From NCBI GenBank assembly GCA_900316445.1, contig ONCZ01000012.1, positions 24,563-88,562 of the forward strand: a stretch of DNA of 64,000 bases. Direction: 5' to 3'. This DNA is from an uncultured Prevotellaceae bacterium. GTDB lineage: Bacteria > Bacteroidota > Bacteroidia > Bacteroidales > Bacteroidaceae. A program made the translations under genes and the position numbers. This document shows, one piece after another, positions 1-8,006 of this stretch; position 1 is the stretch's first letter, and each line of letters opens with the position of its first letter. The notes under the pieces were generated by a model. It saw only the letters and a list, made by a program, of their open reading frames with translations, was not told the DNA's origin and did no database searches.

Positions 1-608
1 GTCACCTCAATGGAGACCAGCACCTCCTGAGTTTTCAGACTATTGGAAATGTCACAGATGATTTTCGTATTGATCATACCAGCAATGGCCGTTTGCTCTG
101 GCGTCAATTCAAACGGATTCACTTTCTCGTATCCCTTTTTCTCTTTCTCCCGACTGGAAAGGAACTCCATCAGGCCCTTTCTTGCAGAAACCCACCAAGG
201 TTCCTTCTGCTCATCCCTTAAGTATTCATAGTACGTCATGGGGGCTTTATCCTCAGGACGCTGCACCAGTATGCTGAACAAGCCCGTCTTGAACTCGATG
301 TTATTCATCAGGTCAGGAAAGAACATCGGCTTAATGGCATCTCCACCTTGTGAGCCTCCTCCAAGATTGAATCCAAAAGAGCTTGCCAGCATGGCCAATG
401 TATTGGCACTGCCACCGGAGTTATCCTCTGGAGCCAACTGAATCTTACACTTGTAATAATCAGGAATTCCTAATGTGATGATCCATACCGCCATAATAAC
501 AGTGGGGATCACCTTAAAATAGGTCTTCTTACGCCGTACCAAGGCTGCCCAAAGACGAGCGAAGTCAATAATGGGTTCTTTCTTTTTCTTATGTTGCACC
601 GTTTCCAT
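1..608 (-). CDS. Wzz-type polysaccharide chain-length determinant (partial, C-terminus beyond window)
   Basis: Translating down from the ATG at 608 gives an open frame of about 202 codons running off the left edge. The protein begins with a basic cytoplasmic stretch (METVQHKKKK), then one membrane segment (about residues 31-49, VIPTVIMAVWIITLGIP) and a periplasmic region, the order expected for the Wzz/GumC family that controls polysaccharide chain length in the inner membrane. It starts 15 bases after the stop of the SLBB export protein, so both belong to one transcript. A Gly/Ser-rich part near residues 70-88 (FGFNLGGGSQGG) is seen in Bacteroidales Wzz proteins. The C-terminal membrane segment is not in the window. 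Confidence 0.82.
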   Translation of the reverse strand, partial: METVQHKKKKEPIIDFARLWAALVRRKKTYFKVIPTVIMAVWIITLGIPDYYKCKIQLAPEDNSGGSANTLAMLASSFGFNLGGGSQGGDAIKPMFFPDLMNNIEFKTGLFSILVQRPEDKAPMTYYEYLRDEQKEPWWVSARKGLMEFLSSREKEKKGYEKVNPFELTPEQTAIAGMINTKIICDISNSLKTQEVLVSIEV

Positions 609-623
609 ATCTCATCCAAATTG

Positions 624-3134
624 TTATTTCACTAAATTGACGACAGAAATCAACAAAGTCAAGAGCGTAGCCATAGAGGTTCCGACGGCTCCAACCTGTC
701 CAATGACCTCACTGGCGGTCGTCGTCTTAGATGGCACGATAATCTCACAACCTGGTTCTATCCTGGCTTTCTTGGCTTTCGACACCGTACCATTCTGATA
801 GACTACAAAGGTACGGGATTTCTTGGCACGGCTACCGAAGCCACCAGCCTGATTCACATACCACTTGTATTTTTTACCATCACTATATGCCACCGTATTC
901 GGATACATCACATTACCGTTGATCTTCACCGTTCCGTTATATTCTGGCACAATCAGACGGTCACCTTCCTTCAAAGTAACATCATAGTCAGAGCCCGGAT
1001 TAGCCAGGGCCTTATCCAACTCGATACCAACAGAATATCGTACCGTATCGTTCTCCACACTGTCACGCGCCTGATTGATATCGTAATCAGCAGCCTCTTC
1101 ATCCTGCATCACCATATCCAATCCTGAGTTCTGACCTTTCTGACGAACCAAGTCCAACACCTGACGGTTACGGAATTTTTCGTCTTCTGTCATCACACGC
1201 TCGATACGAGCACCACGGATATATGCCTGATCTGTCACCCCTCCTGCAGCTTTCACAAGATTAGAGATGCGTTGGTTCTTAGTTGTCAGAGCATAGTTTC
1301 CAGGGAAAAGGACTTCGCCTTCAATCAACACATTCCGCTGTGGCTGATAGGCAGGGCTGCGACGTATATATACTTCGTCGTATGGTTCCAATGTAAAACT
1401 ACGGTCACCATCGACTACCAAACCATTTTTCACCGTAAACGAATACATATTGGCGATCTCATCAGAAGCCTGTGTTGCTCCAGGATCAGAAATGCGTCTT
1501 GATACGTCTACACGAGCCGTTGAGGCAGCATCTGTCAAGCCACCAGCCTGCAAAATGAAGTCTTCTATCGTCTCGTCTTCTGCATATTCATAGACACCAG
1601 GCATCTGAACCTCACCATGGATTGTAATGATACGCTCATTGAGCGTCTCACTGCGGAAGGGAATAAAAAGAATATCCTCATTCTCCAACGGCATATCAGC
1701 CACGGTACCAGCTATGATGCCCTCAACATCCACAGAAAGCACCTTGCGTATGCGGTCTGGCTTCATGCGATGGAGTACTGCATGTACAGAGAAAGCATCC
1801 TCAGTCAAACCACCTGCACTTTCAATCAAAGAACGAACGGTACTATTCGAGGTTCCCCAATCGTACATACCAGGATGGAAGACTGCACCCTTGATTTGCA
1901 CAGTGTTCGTATAACGTTCAAGAATAGAGTCAACAGTCACCGAGTCACCGTCCATAAGTTTGAAACTACTCATGTCAAACTCGGGAACATTATGGGCAGA
2001 ATAATGCTCACCCGAAACTCGATTAACCTGTATGCCCTTCTTATATGCCTTAGCAGAGAAACCACCAGCATACTTAAGCAATGTAGCCAAACTCTCACCC
2101 TTACGCATTTCATAAGCCATCGGACGTTTGACCTGTCCCGTAATGTCAACGAGGCAGTCGTATGCACCAACCACGATAACGTCATTGTCTTCCAGACGGA
2201 CATTACCAGTCAATTTGCCATTAAGGATATAATCGTATACGTCAACCACCGTCAACTGATGACCGCCTCTGTAAACTTTGATGTTACGAAGCGTACCAAC
2301 GCCTGTGACACCACCTGCCATATATATAGCATGGAACACGGTGGAGAAGGCAGAAAGCGTATATGTACCAGGGGCTGTCACCTCACCCATTACATTGACC
2401 ATGATGGTGCGGGTCTGTCCTACAGTCATTTTGATACTTGAACTCTTATAGCGTTGTCCGAGTTGTTCTTTAATCTTTGCATTAGCACCTGTCACCGTCA
2501 GTCCTGCGATATGGATAGGGCCATAGCCGCTTACCGTGATGGTTCCATCAGGTGAGACCTCCAACGACTCAGACTTTTGGGAGGCACCATAGATGTCAAT
2601 GTTTACATGGTCACCAGGGCCAACAACATAATTGGCAGGAGTGGCGATATTCATGGTCGGCTCAAAAGTCAGCATACGCTTGTTAAAGATGTCACGGCCA
2701 AAGACGCGCTTGCCGTTTATCATCGTGCTCATACTATCAGGCAGATAGACATTCGGTCGTTCCGCAATATCCTCTATCTCTCCTGCTGCACCCATGGCAA
2801 AGGCGTTGGTAGGAGAATAAAGCGGATTACCCTGGGCATCAACCATCACCGAGCCATTGCTTTTACGAAGACGGCTGCTCCCGTCAACAGAACCGCCACT
2901 GGTGCTTGATGTCGATTGTGAGGAAACCTGCCCAGCATTAACCTGCTGTCGCACACGCTGCAACTGTTTCATGTCAACACCGCGCTGCATCAGCTTAATC
3001 GCAATTTGCGACTGGGAGGTTCCTGCTTTCACCTCCCTCTGGATGTACTTCAACACTTGAGCGTCACTCATGCCCTGCGCATGCGCCAGCACCGCACTGA
3101 ACAAGAGCAACATAGTCAAAACAAATTTATTCAT
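624..3134 (-). CDS. Outer-membrane polysaccharide export protein with repeated SLBB domains (Wza-like)
   Basis: 836 residues. A signal peptide (MNKFVLTMLLLFSAVLAHAQ) is followed by a short helical region and Gln/Ser-rich linker, then a polysaccharide-export domain near residues 165-240 (VVGPGDHVNIDIYG) and several SLBB repeats recognisable by V-x-V-x-G-x-V-x-x-P-G (for example VMGEVTAPGTYTL, IHGEVQMPGVYEY, IEGEVLFPGNYAL). This is about twice the length of E. coli Wza and typical of long Bacteroidales forms. Expected role: outer-membrane channel for capsule or exopolysaccharide. It lies between the UpxY antiterminator and Wzz in one operon. Confidence 0.9.
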   Translation of the reverse strand: MNKFVLTMLLLFSAVLAHAQGMSDAQVLKYIQREVKAGTSQSQIAIKLMQRGVDMKQLQRVRQQVNAGQVSSQSTSSTSGGSVDGSSRLRKSNGSVMVDAQGNPLYSPTNAFAMGAAGEIEDIAERPNVYLPDSMSTMINGKRVFGRDIFNKRMLTFEPTMNIATPANYVVGPGDHVNIDIYGASQKSESLEVSPDGTITVSGYGPIHIAGLTVTGANAKIKEQLGQRYKSSSIKMTVGQTRTIMVNVMGEVTAPGTYTLSAFSTVFHAIYMAGGVTGVGTLRNIKVYRGGHQLTVVDVYDYILNGKLTGNVRLEDNDVIVVGAYDCLVDITGQVKRPMAYEMRKGESLATLLKYAGGFSAKAYKKGIQVNRVSGEHYSAHNVPEFDMSSFKLMDGDSVTVDSILERYTNTVQIKGAVFHPGMYDWGTSNSTVRSLIESAGGLTEDAFSVHAVLHRMKPDRIRKVLSVDVEGIIAGTVADMPLENEDILFIPFRSETLNERIITIHGEVQMPGVYEYAEDETIEDFILQAGGLTDAASTARVDVSRRISDPGATQASDEIANMYSFTVKNGLVVDGDRSFTLEPYDEVYIRRSPAYQPQRNVLIEGEVLFPGNYALTTKNQRISNLVKAAGGVTDQAYIRGARIERVMTEDEKFRNRQVLDLVRQKGQNSGLDMVMQDEEAADYDINQARDSVENDTVRYSVGIELDKALANPGSDYDVTLKEGDRLIVPEYNGTVKINGNVMYPNTVAYSDGKKYKWYVNQAGGFGSRAKKSRTFVVYQNGTVSKAKKARIEPGCEIIVPSKTTTASEVIGQVGAVGTSMATLLTLLISVVNLVK

Positions 3135-3178
3135 AATCGATTATAATAATTATTTCCAAACAGAATGGCATCAAAGCC

Positions 3179-3709
3179 TCAGACTGGTTTACAGAACCAA
3201 CGGGTGATGCGTAACTCGACACTCACACCAGCAATAGTCTTTACGAACCAGTATTTCTTTTGTTTCCTGTATAACCTGCCATGAACACCTGCAAAGGGGC
3301 CATGGATGATCTCGACTTCCTTTCCGACTTCCGGCTCATTCTCCTGCTGGATAATGCTGACCCGCTGTTCAAAAGCAGGATCGCACAGCATTCGGAACTC
3401 CATCATCTCTCTGTTGGAGATTTCTACCGGACGGTCTGTATCCCGATGTTTCAGAATGTAAAGGGGGGTGGCGCATTTGGCGAGCAGGGAAACCAATTGT
3501 TTCATGGGTATCTCAAGCTCAACAAACACGTAATTATGAATGACTGGTACCAAAACCCGATGGGGTTTAAGGTCGTCACCAGCCTGCTTTTCTGAGTATC
3601 GCATCGGGATAAAGCACGTCAAGCCTTCCTGCTTCAGGAAGTCACTCACCATCATTTCATGTCTGTTGAAGGTGCGAATCACCGTCCAAATCTTATCGTT
3701 CTTTTGCAT
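3179..3709 (-). CDS. UpxY-type NusG-like transcription antiterminator
   Basis: 176 residues from the ATG at 3709; an in-frame ATG at 3739 would add 10 residues, but the internal start is preceded by a purine-rich stretch (GAGGAAGGGAAG) and gives the usual NusG beginning (MQKNDKIWTVIRTFNRHE). The NGN domain covers about 8-110 and a KOW-like segment (VEIIHGPFAGVHGRLYR) lies near 137-153. In Bacteroides, UpxY proteins are encoded first in capsule operons and prevent premature termination in the 5' leader. Its position as first gene before SLBB and Wzz genes fits that. No UpxZ partner is visible here. Confidence 0.88.
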   Translation of the reverse strand: MQKNDKIWTVIRTFNRHEMMVSDFLKQEGLTCFIPMRYSEKQAGDDLKPHRVLVPVIHNYVFVELEIPMKQLVSLLAKCATPLYILKHRDTDRPVEISNREMMEFRMLCDPAFEQRVSIIQQENEPEVGKEVEIIHGPFAGVHGRLYRKQKKYWFVKTIAGVSVELRITRWFCKPV

Positions 3710-4031
3710 TTTCTTCCCTTCCTCCGGCAAGGCGAACACCCCACCAGAAGTTATTTAACATTCTGACCATCAAGGATATAGGCAGTCTTACCCCCTCCGC
3801 CGGAGAGCTGAAGGCTCGCAGATTATATAGGAATCGACTTTCTATAACGGGAAAATTACACATTTTTCCCGACATGACCAAAAATAAAAGGGTCAAAATA
3901 CATATTTATATATAAAAAATTAATTTTCTTGCAATTTCCCTAGTGAATGAGGAAAATGGCCAATCTGACAATTTAAGAGATTTTGTAAAGAAATATAGAT
4001 CCTGCTTTCTAAACAAAAAAGCAGGAACTCT
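3710..4031 (-). other. Leader region of the polysaccharide operon
   Basis: About 320 bases between mnmA and the UpxY start with no convincing gene. On the minus strand a possible -7 box TATTTTTG lies at 3879-3886, which would leave a leader of about 170 nt. A short GC-rich palindrome (CTCCGCCGGAG, near 3796) lies in it. UpxY proteins are known to act on such leaders, but I cannot place the pause or terminator site. No clear -33 element was found, so the promoter is tentative. Confidence 0.35.
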
Positions 4032-5111
4032 CTATATAGTAATCTCACCAGAGCCCAGACAACGATAATGGTCTTTATCGTAAACGACACAGAACTGTCC
4101 TGGTGCCACCCCATGTATTCGTTCCTTTGCATGAACCACATAGCTATTGTCGCCCGTCTTTTCCAACGTAGCAGGCAGATAGCCTGGGGTATGACGGATC
4201 TTAAAGGTAATTTCCTGCGGCAGTCTGTCTGAAGTGAGCCAATGATAATCATGCACTTTAAAGTCCTGCTGATAGGCCGTGTCAGGGTCGTAACCATGAG
4301 ACACATAGAGGATATTCCGCTCAACGTCCTTCTTTACAACGAACCAAGGTCCACCGCTGAAACCCATACCCTTACGCTGTCCGATGGTATGGAACCACAA
4401 CCCCTTATGCTCTCCGATGCGCTTACCCGTTTCCAACTCTATCACATCGCCTGGATGCTCACCAAGATAGCGACGGATATAGTCGTTATAGTTCACTTTC
4501 CCCAGGAAACAGATACCCTGCGAATCCTTACGGCGGGCATTCACCAGATGTTCGCGTTCTGCAATCTGGCGCACCTCATCTTTCACATAGTGCCCAATGG
4601 GGAAGAGCGCCTTTTTCAGCTGCCAGTCATAGATTTGGGCAAGAAAGTCCGTCTGATCCTTCACGGGGTCAGGACTGGTGCAAAGCCATTTCCTGCCCTC
4701 GTCGTCAATCTCCGTCTGGGCATAATGGCCTGTGGCTATAAGATCGTAATCATGTCCGCATTTTTCATCAAAAGCACCAAACTTTATCAGACGATTGCAC
4801 ATCACATCAGGATTGGGCGTCAAGCCAGAACGTACCTTATCCATCGTATATTTCGTCACCTGATCCCAATATTCACGATGGCAGTCAATCACCTCCAGCC
4901 GACAACCGTACTTATGTGCCACAGCCGTAGCCATCTCAAGATCCTCCTCTGACGAACAGTCCCACTCCTCCTTTTCCTCAGGACCTATCTTGATATAAAA
5001 GCAATCAGGATGGAGGCCGAGGCGTGCAAATTCATACACCACGACACTACTGTCGACGCCGCCAGAAAGCAGCACGGCAATTTTCTTATCCCTCAGTTCC
5101 TCAGTCCACAT
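4032..5111 (-). CDS. mnmA: tRNA-specific 2-thiouridylase MnmA
   Basis: 359 residues, normal length. The enzyme thiolates U34 of tRNA-Lys, -Glu and -Gln. The ATP pyrophosphatase loop SGGVDSS is at 16-22; the two catalytic cysteines are Cys105 in NPDVMCN and Cys201 in QGICFLG. The central tRNA-binding part contains GHYAQ and the C-terminal beta-barrel contains HTIGQRKGMGFSGG. It starts 5 bases after the DUF4421 gene and is probably expressed with it from the promoter near 6340. Confidence 0.97.
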   Translation of the reverse strand: MWTEELRDKKIAVLLSGGVDSSVVVYEFARLGLHPDCFYIKIGPEEKEEWDCSSEEDLEMATAVAHKYGCRLEVIDCHREYWDQVTKYTMDKVRSGLTPNPDVMCNRLIKFGAFDEKCGHDYDLIATGHYAQTEIDDEGRKWLCTSPDPVKDQTDFLAQIYDWQLKKALFPIGHYVKDEVRQIAEREHLVNARRKDSQGICFLGKVNYNDYIRRYLGEHPGDVIELETGKRIGEHKGLWFHTIGQRKGMGFSGGPWFVVKKDVERNILYVSHGYDPDTAYQQDFKVHDYHWLTSDRLPQEITFKIRHTPGYLPATLEKTGDNSYVVHAKERIHGVAPGQFCVVYDKDHYRCLGSGEITI

Positions 5112-5116
5112 TATTC

Positions 5117-6310
5117 TTAAAATCTGAATCCCAATGAGGCATAGGCCGTCCAGTCTGATAATCGCCCATCGCCTTCGTCATTGCTATAACGGAAGCGGTT
5201 GTAATGACCATATACCCTGAGATAGAAATTGCTCCAATTATAAACCAGCGACATACGGGCATCGAAATTCCAGGTCACTCGGTTGTTTGTAGAATATTCA
5301 TCCTCCTCAACAACTTTATAATTGCCGTCGTAGTCGAAATTTTCGCTGTCAAAAAGAGCCGCCTCATAAACGCTGACCCCATTATGGTCCTGAGTGTCGT
5401 AGTAATAGACGTTCGTCTTATTATAAAAGGTAAGCATCGGCATACACATCGCGCTGACGAGCCATCCTCGGGCTGGCACCCAGTTGTAGGCATAGCCGAC
5501 ACCCACGTTGGCTTGCGTAAACTTCATTTTACCGATTCCTCTCATCATCAGTATCAGCGGCCAGCACGAGTCTTCATCATAAGCCACGCTGCTGTGATAG
5601 TACATCACCCCAGCCGCAAGCGATCCGGCAGAACGGCGCTGGATAAGCGACTGGTCGTAGGCTGCCGCATAAGAGAAGTGCTTGCCGTTAAACATATAAT
5701 AGCCGTCAAGAAAAAGCGAACGGACTCGGACAGGATCGTCAAGCGGGACTTTCTCACCACCAGCAGACACCTCGCCTACTGAGGCAAACGAGTATGCCAC
5801 ATACGGTGTATGGCAACGATAGGTGCTGATACGCAGATTGATGCCAAAGCTGCCGCCCATCGCTCCGAAGGAGAATGTGGAGCCTTCACCGCCCAGTTGC
5901 TTGGAGATACCTATACCATAGCCTCTGTAGCCAGCCCAGACGCCCAAAGACACAGGGTAACCATTGTCTGTATCGGTTGAAATACGGCCATCAAGGAGAT
6001 CTTCAAAAGACCAGTCAGCCTCCATATTCAGGGAAGAATGACTTACCGACGTACGGGCTTCCACAGACCACGATTTCTTGGGCTGCTCGATATAACTGCG
6101 GTCGACGGTGGCTACAGCCGATGAGTCGATGAGTGTCTTCACCCAATAGAAGGGCTGGAGCAGCACGGGCTTCCCTTTGGCAGAATCGGATGCCATATGG
6201 AACAAATTGCCGCTCTTTTGGGCAGGAACCGGAATGGTGGCCGCAATGTCCTGTGCCACAGCTATCAGGGGCATCAGGGCTATCATCAGAAGCAAATATC
6301 TTTTTCGCAT
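5117..6310 (-). CDS. DUF4421 family outer-membrane beta-barrel-like protein
   Basis: 397 residues from the ATG at 6310, which opens with a signal peptide (MRKRYLLLMIALMPLIAVAQ). An upstream in-frame start at 6340 is rejected because it falls inside the -7 box. The mature protein alternates aromatic and polar residues (YMFNGKHFSYAAAYDQS, WSNFYLRVYGHYNRF) and ends in an aromatic residue (AYASLGFRF), as outer-membrane barrels do. It resembles the DUF4421 family of Bacteroidetes, whose function is unknown. First gene of a two-gene unit with mnmA. Confidence 0.8.
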   Translation of the reverse strand: MRKRYLLLMIALMPLIAVAQDIAATIPVPAQKSGNLFHMASDSAKGKPVLLQPFYWVKTLIDSSAVATVDRSYIEQPKKSWSVEARTSVSHSSLNMEADWSFEDLLDGRISTDTDNGYPVSLGVWAGYRGYGIGISKQLGGEGSTFSFGAMGGSFGINLRISTYRCHTPYVAYSFASVGEVSAGGEKVPLDDPVRVRSLFLDGYYMFNGKHFSYAAAYDQSLIQRRSAGSLAAGVMYYHSSVAYDEDSCWPLILMMRGIGKMKFTQANVGVGYAYNWVPARGWLVSAMCMPMLTFYNKTNVYYYDTQDHNGVSVYEAALFDSENFDYDGNYKVVEEDEYSTNNRVTWNFDARMSLVYNWSNFYLRVYGHYNRFRYSNDEGDGRLSDWTAYASLGFRF

Positions 6311-6337
6311 ATTGACTATTACATATAGATTCGGGCA

Positions 6338-6345
6338 CAAAGGTA
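6338..6345 (-). promoter_or_regulatory. Promoter -7 box for DUF4421-mnmA
   Basis: TACCTTTG on the minus strand, 28 bases upstream of the ATG at 6310. It matches the Bacteroidetes TAnnTTTG box exactly and decides the start codon of the downstream gene. Confidence 0.7.
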
Positions 6346-6395
6346 GTGAAAAAATCCCACTTAACGAAGAGAATGGGGATAAAACATGTTAAACA

Positions 6396-6705
6396 GTCAC
6401 GGTCACAAATGTGACCATGTGACCTATCAGGATAGAAAGTAAAGGAAATGTGTAAATTATTTTCAAACATAAGCGTCTCAAACAAAGCACCTTTGTATCT
6501 ATTTGATTTACAAGAAGTTACGAATCTCAGATTTTCATGCCTTTAAACTCGGACTTTACTGCCTTTAAAGTGGAACTTTCATGCCTATAAACTCCGACTT
6601 TAAACGGCATTTTCTCCGAGTTTTCAGGAAGGAATAAAAATATGTAAAGACATTTTACTTGTTCTTCAAACAAAAAGGTCACATGGTCACACTTGTGACT
6701 GTGAC
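6396..6705. repeat. Composite noncoding element A: inverted repeats around a 22-nt array
   Basis: Between the divergent DUF4421 and SPFH genes. The left arm (6396-6424) and right arm (6677-6705) are 29-nt inverted repeats with 27 matches; each arm is built of short GTCAC/GTGAC motifs. The 22-nt tandem array at 6533-6620 lies inside. The rest (6425-6532, 6621-6676) shows no gene. The same design recurs at 25.2, 38.0 and 63.6 kb. Confidence 0.85.
6533..6620. repeat. Array of four 22-nt tandem units (element A core)
   Basis: Units at 6533-6554, 6555-6576, 6577-6598 and 6599-6620 are each exactly 22 nt. The first three share TTT, then TGCCTwTAAA, then a G-A-C end (TTTCATGCCTTTAAAC..., TTTACTGCCTTTAAAG..., TTTCATGCCTATAAAC...); the fourth is diverged but keeps TTTAAA and CTCCGAG. 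The 15-mer TAAACTCCGACTTTA at 6588-6602 recurs inverted at 38 kb. Confidence 0.85.
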
Positions 6706-6782
6706 CATTTCGGACATGAACCTCATCTTGCATCCCAAAAGTCCTTTTTGTTTAAATCATGTTAAAACTTCAGCAAAATCCA

Positions 6783-6812
6783 TTGCGGATTCAGAAAAAG
6801 TTCATATCTTTG
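6783..6812 (+). promoter_or_regulatory. Promoter of the SPFH operon
   Basis: TTG at 6783-6785 and TATCTTTG at 6805-6812, separated by 19 nt, the standard Bacteroidetes -33/-7 arrangement. It lies 36 bases before the ATG at 6849 and excludes an upstream in-frame start at 6759. Confidence 0.75.
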
Positions 6813-6848
6813 CGATATCAAATTGATATCATTCTAAACTTAATCATT

Positions 6849-7814
6849 ATGGAGAATAAAGAATTTGCATTCAAGGGAACGGTGATGAACGGGTTTCTGG
6901 CATTGTTCATCAACATCGTTGTGATGGTTTTGGCCATCGCTGGCATTGTGTACAGCATCATCACGCTCGACAACAGCGACGGCAATTATGGCGGCTGGGA
7001 GTTGGGCGGCAGTCTGGTGTTGCTCCTTATAAATATAATAATGTGGTTCGGACTGATGATGCTGGAGCCCAACGAGGCCAAAGTGACTACATGGTTCGGC
7101 AAGTACAGCGGCACGTTCTCAAAGACGGGATTCTACTGGATCTGCCCCTTCTACGGCACAAAAAAAGTATCGCTGCGAGCCCGCAACCTCGACGCCGAGC
7201 CCATCAAGGTGAACGATAAGACGGGCAATCCCGTGATGATAGGCTTAGTGCTCGTGTGGAAGCTGAAGGACACGTATAAGGCACTTTTCGAGGTGGACTC
7301 CCAGACGATGGCCTCCAATCCCAACACCGTCGGCTCAGACACGAAAGGACTGATGAACGCTCTGGAGAATTTCGTACGAGTGCAGAGTGATGCAGCCTTG
7401 CGTCAGGTGGCTGGTCAGTATGCCTACGACGATGAGGACTCAAAGGCTGGGGAACCTACGTTGCGCTCAAGTGCCGATGAAATCAACGAACAACTGGAGC
7501 AGAAGCTTGACGAACGTCTGGCGCTTGCAGGTATCGAGGTCGTTGAGGCCCGCATCAACTACCTCGCCTATGCCCCAGAGATTGCAGCTGTGATGCTGCG
7601 TCGCCAGCAGGCCTCGGCCATCATCACCGCCCGTGAGAAGATCGTCGAGGGAGCCGTCTCGATGGTGAAGATGGCGCTCGACAAGCTTTCCAACGAGAAC
7701 ATCGTCGACCTCGATGACGACAAGAAGGCTGCGATGGTGAGCAATCTGCTCGTGGTGCTCTGTGGCGACGAGTCTGCACAACCTGTCGTAAACACAGGAA
7801 CGCTGAATCATTAA
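6849..7814 (+). CDS. SPFH/Band 7 domain membrane protein
   Basis: 321 residues. Two N-terminal hydrophobic segments (about 14-40, LFINIVVMVLAIAGIVYSII, and 53-70) precede the SPFH domain (about 78-280: EPNEAKVTTWFGKYSGT, then NLDAEPIKVNDKTGNPVMIGLVLVW split by a helix region). The C-terminal part is helical and Ala/Glu-rich (RQQASAIITAREKIVEGA), as in prohibitin/stomatin-like proteins that form membrane scaffolds. The ribbon-helix-helix gene starts 3 bases after the stop. In Bacteroidales this SPFH plus small DNA-binding protein pairing is common; its purpose is unknown. Confidence 0.85.
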   Translation: MENKEFAFKGTVMNGFLALFINIVVMVLAIAGIVYSIITLDNSDGNYGGWELGGSLVLLLINIIMWFGLMMLEPNEAKVTTWFGKYSGTFSKTGFYWICPFYGTKKVSLRARNLDAEPIKVNDKTGNPVMIGLVLVWKLKDTYKALFEVDSQTMASNPNTVGSDTKGLMNALENFVRVQSDAALRQVAGQYAYDDEDSKAGEPTLRSSADEINEQLEQKLDERLALAGIEVVEARINYLAYAPEIAAVMLRRQQASAIITAREKIVEGAVSMVKMALDKLSNENIVDLDDDKKAAMVSNLLVVLCGDESAQPVVNTGTLNH

Positions 7815-7817
7815 TCT

Positions 7818-8006
7818 ATGGCAGACAAGAGCACCAAGAGTTTTATCCTCCGCGTCGACGCTGAAACGATGAGCGCTATAGAGGCCTGGGCTGCAGACGA
7901 GTTCCGCAGCACCAACGGCCAGCTGCAATGGATCATCACCGAGGCTCTGCGCAAAGCCAAGCGTCTGCCCAAGAAAAAGCAAAGCAATGGAACAGAACAA
8001 CTTTGA
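7818..8006 (+). CDS. Small ribbon-helix-helix (Arc-like) protein
   Basis: 62 residues. The beta strand KSFILRVDAETMSAIEAWA and the two following helices ending in QWIITEALRKAKR match the Arc/MetJ fold of small dimeric DNA-binding proteins. The basic tail (KRLPKKK) may contact DNA. It overlaps the next gene by 20 bases and follows SPFH by 3, so it is co-transcribed and possibly translationally coupled to both. In analogous loci such proteins are annotated as Arc-family; the target operator is not known. Autoregulation is inference. Confidence 0.75.
   Translation: MADKSTKSFILRVDAETMSAIEAWAADEFRSTNGQLQWIITEALRKAKRLPKKKQSNGTEQL

Noticed and set aside
1617-2441. 274-codon plus-strand frame inside the SLBB export gene
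   Set aside because: Overlaps entirely with the well-supported minus-strand gene and has no signal peptide or domain pattern.
3740-4031. Possible invertible promoter upstream of the capsule operon
   Set aside because: Bacteroides capsule promoters are often invertible, but I found no inverted repeats flanking the leader region.
6533-6620. 22-nt array as a CRISPR
   Set aside because: Units are contiguous with no spacers, and no cas genes are present.
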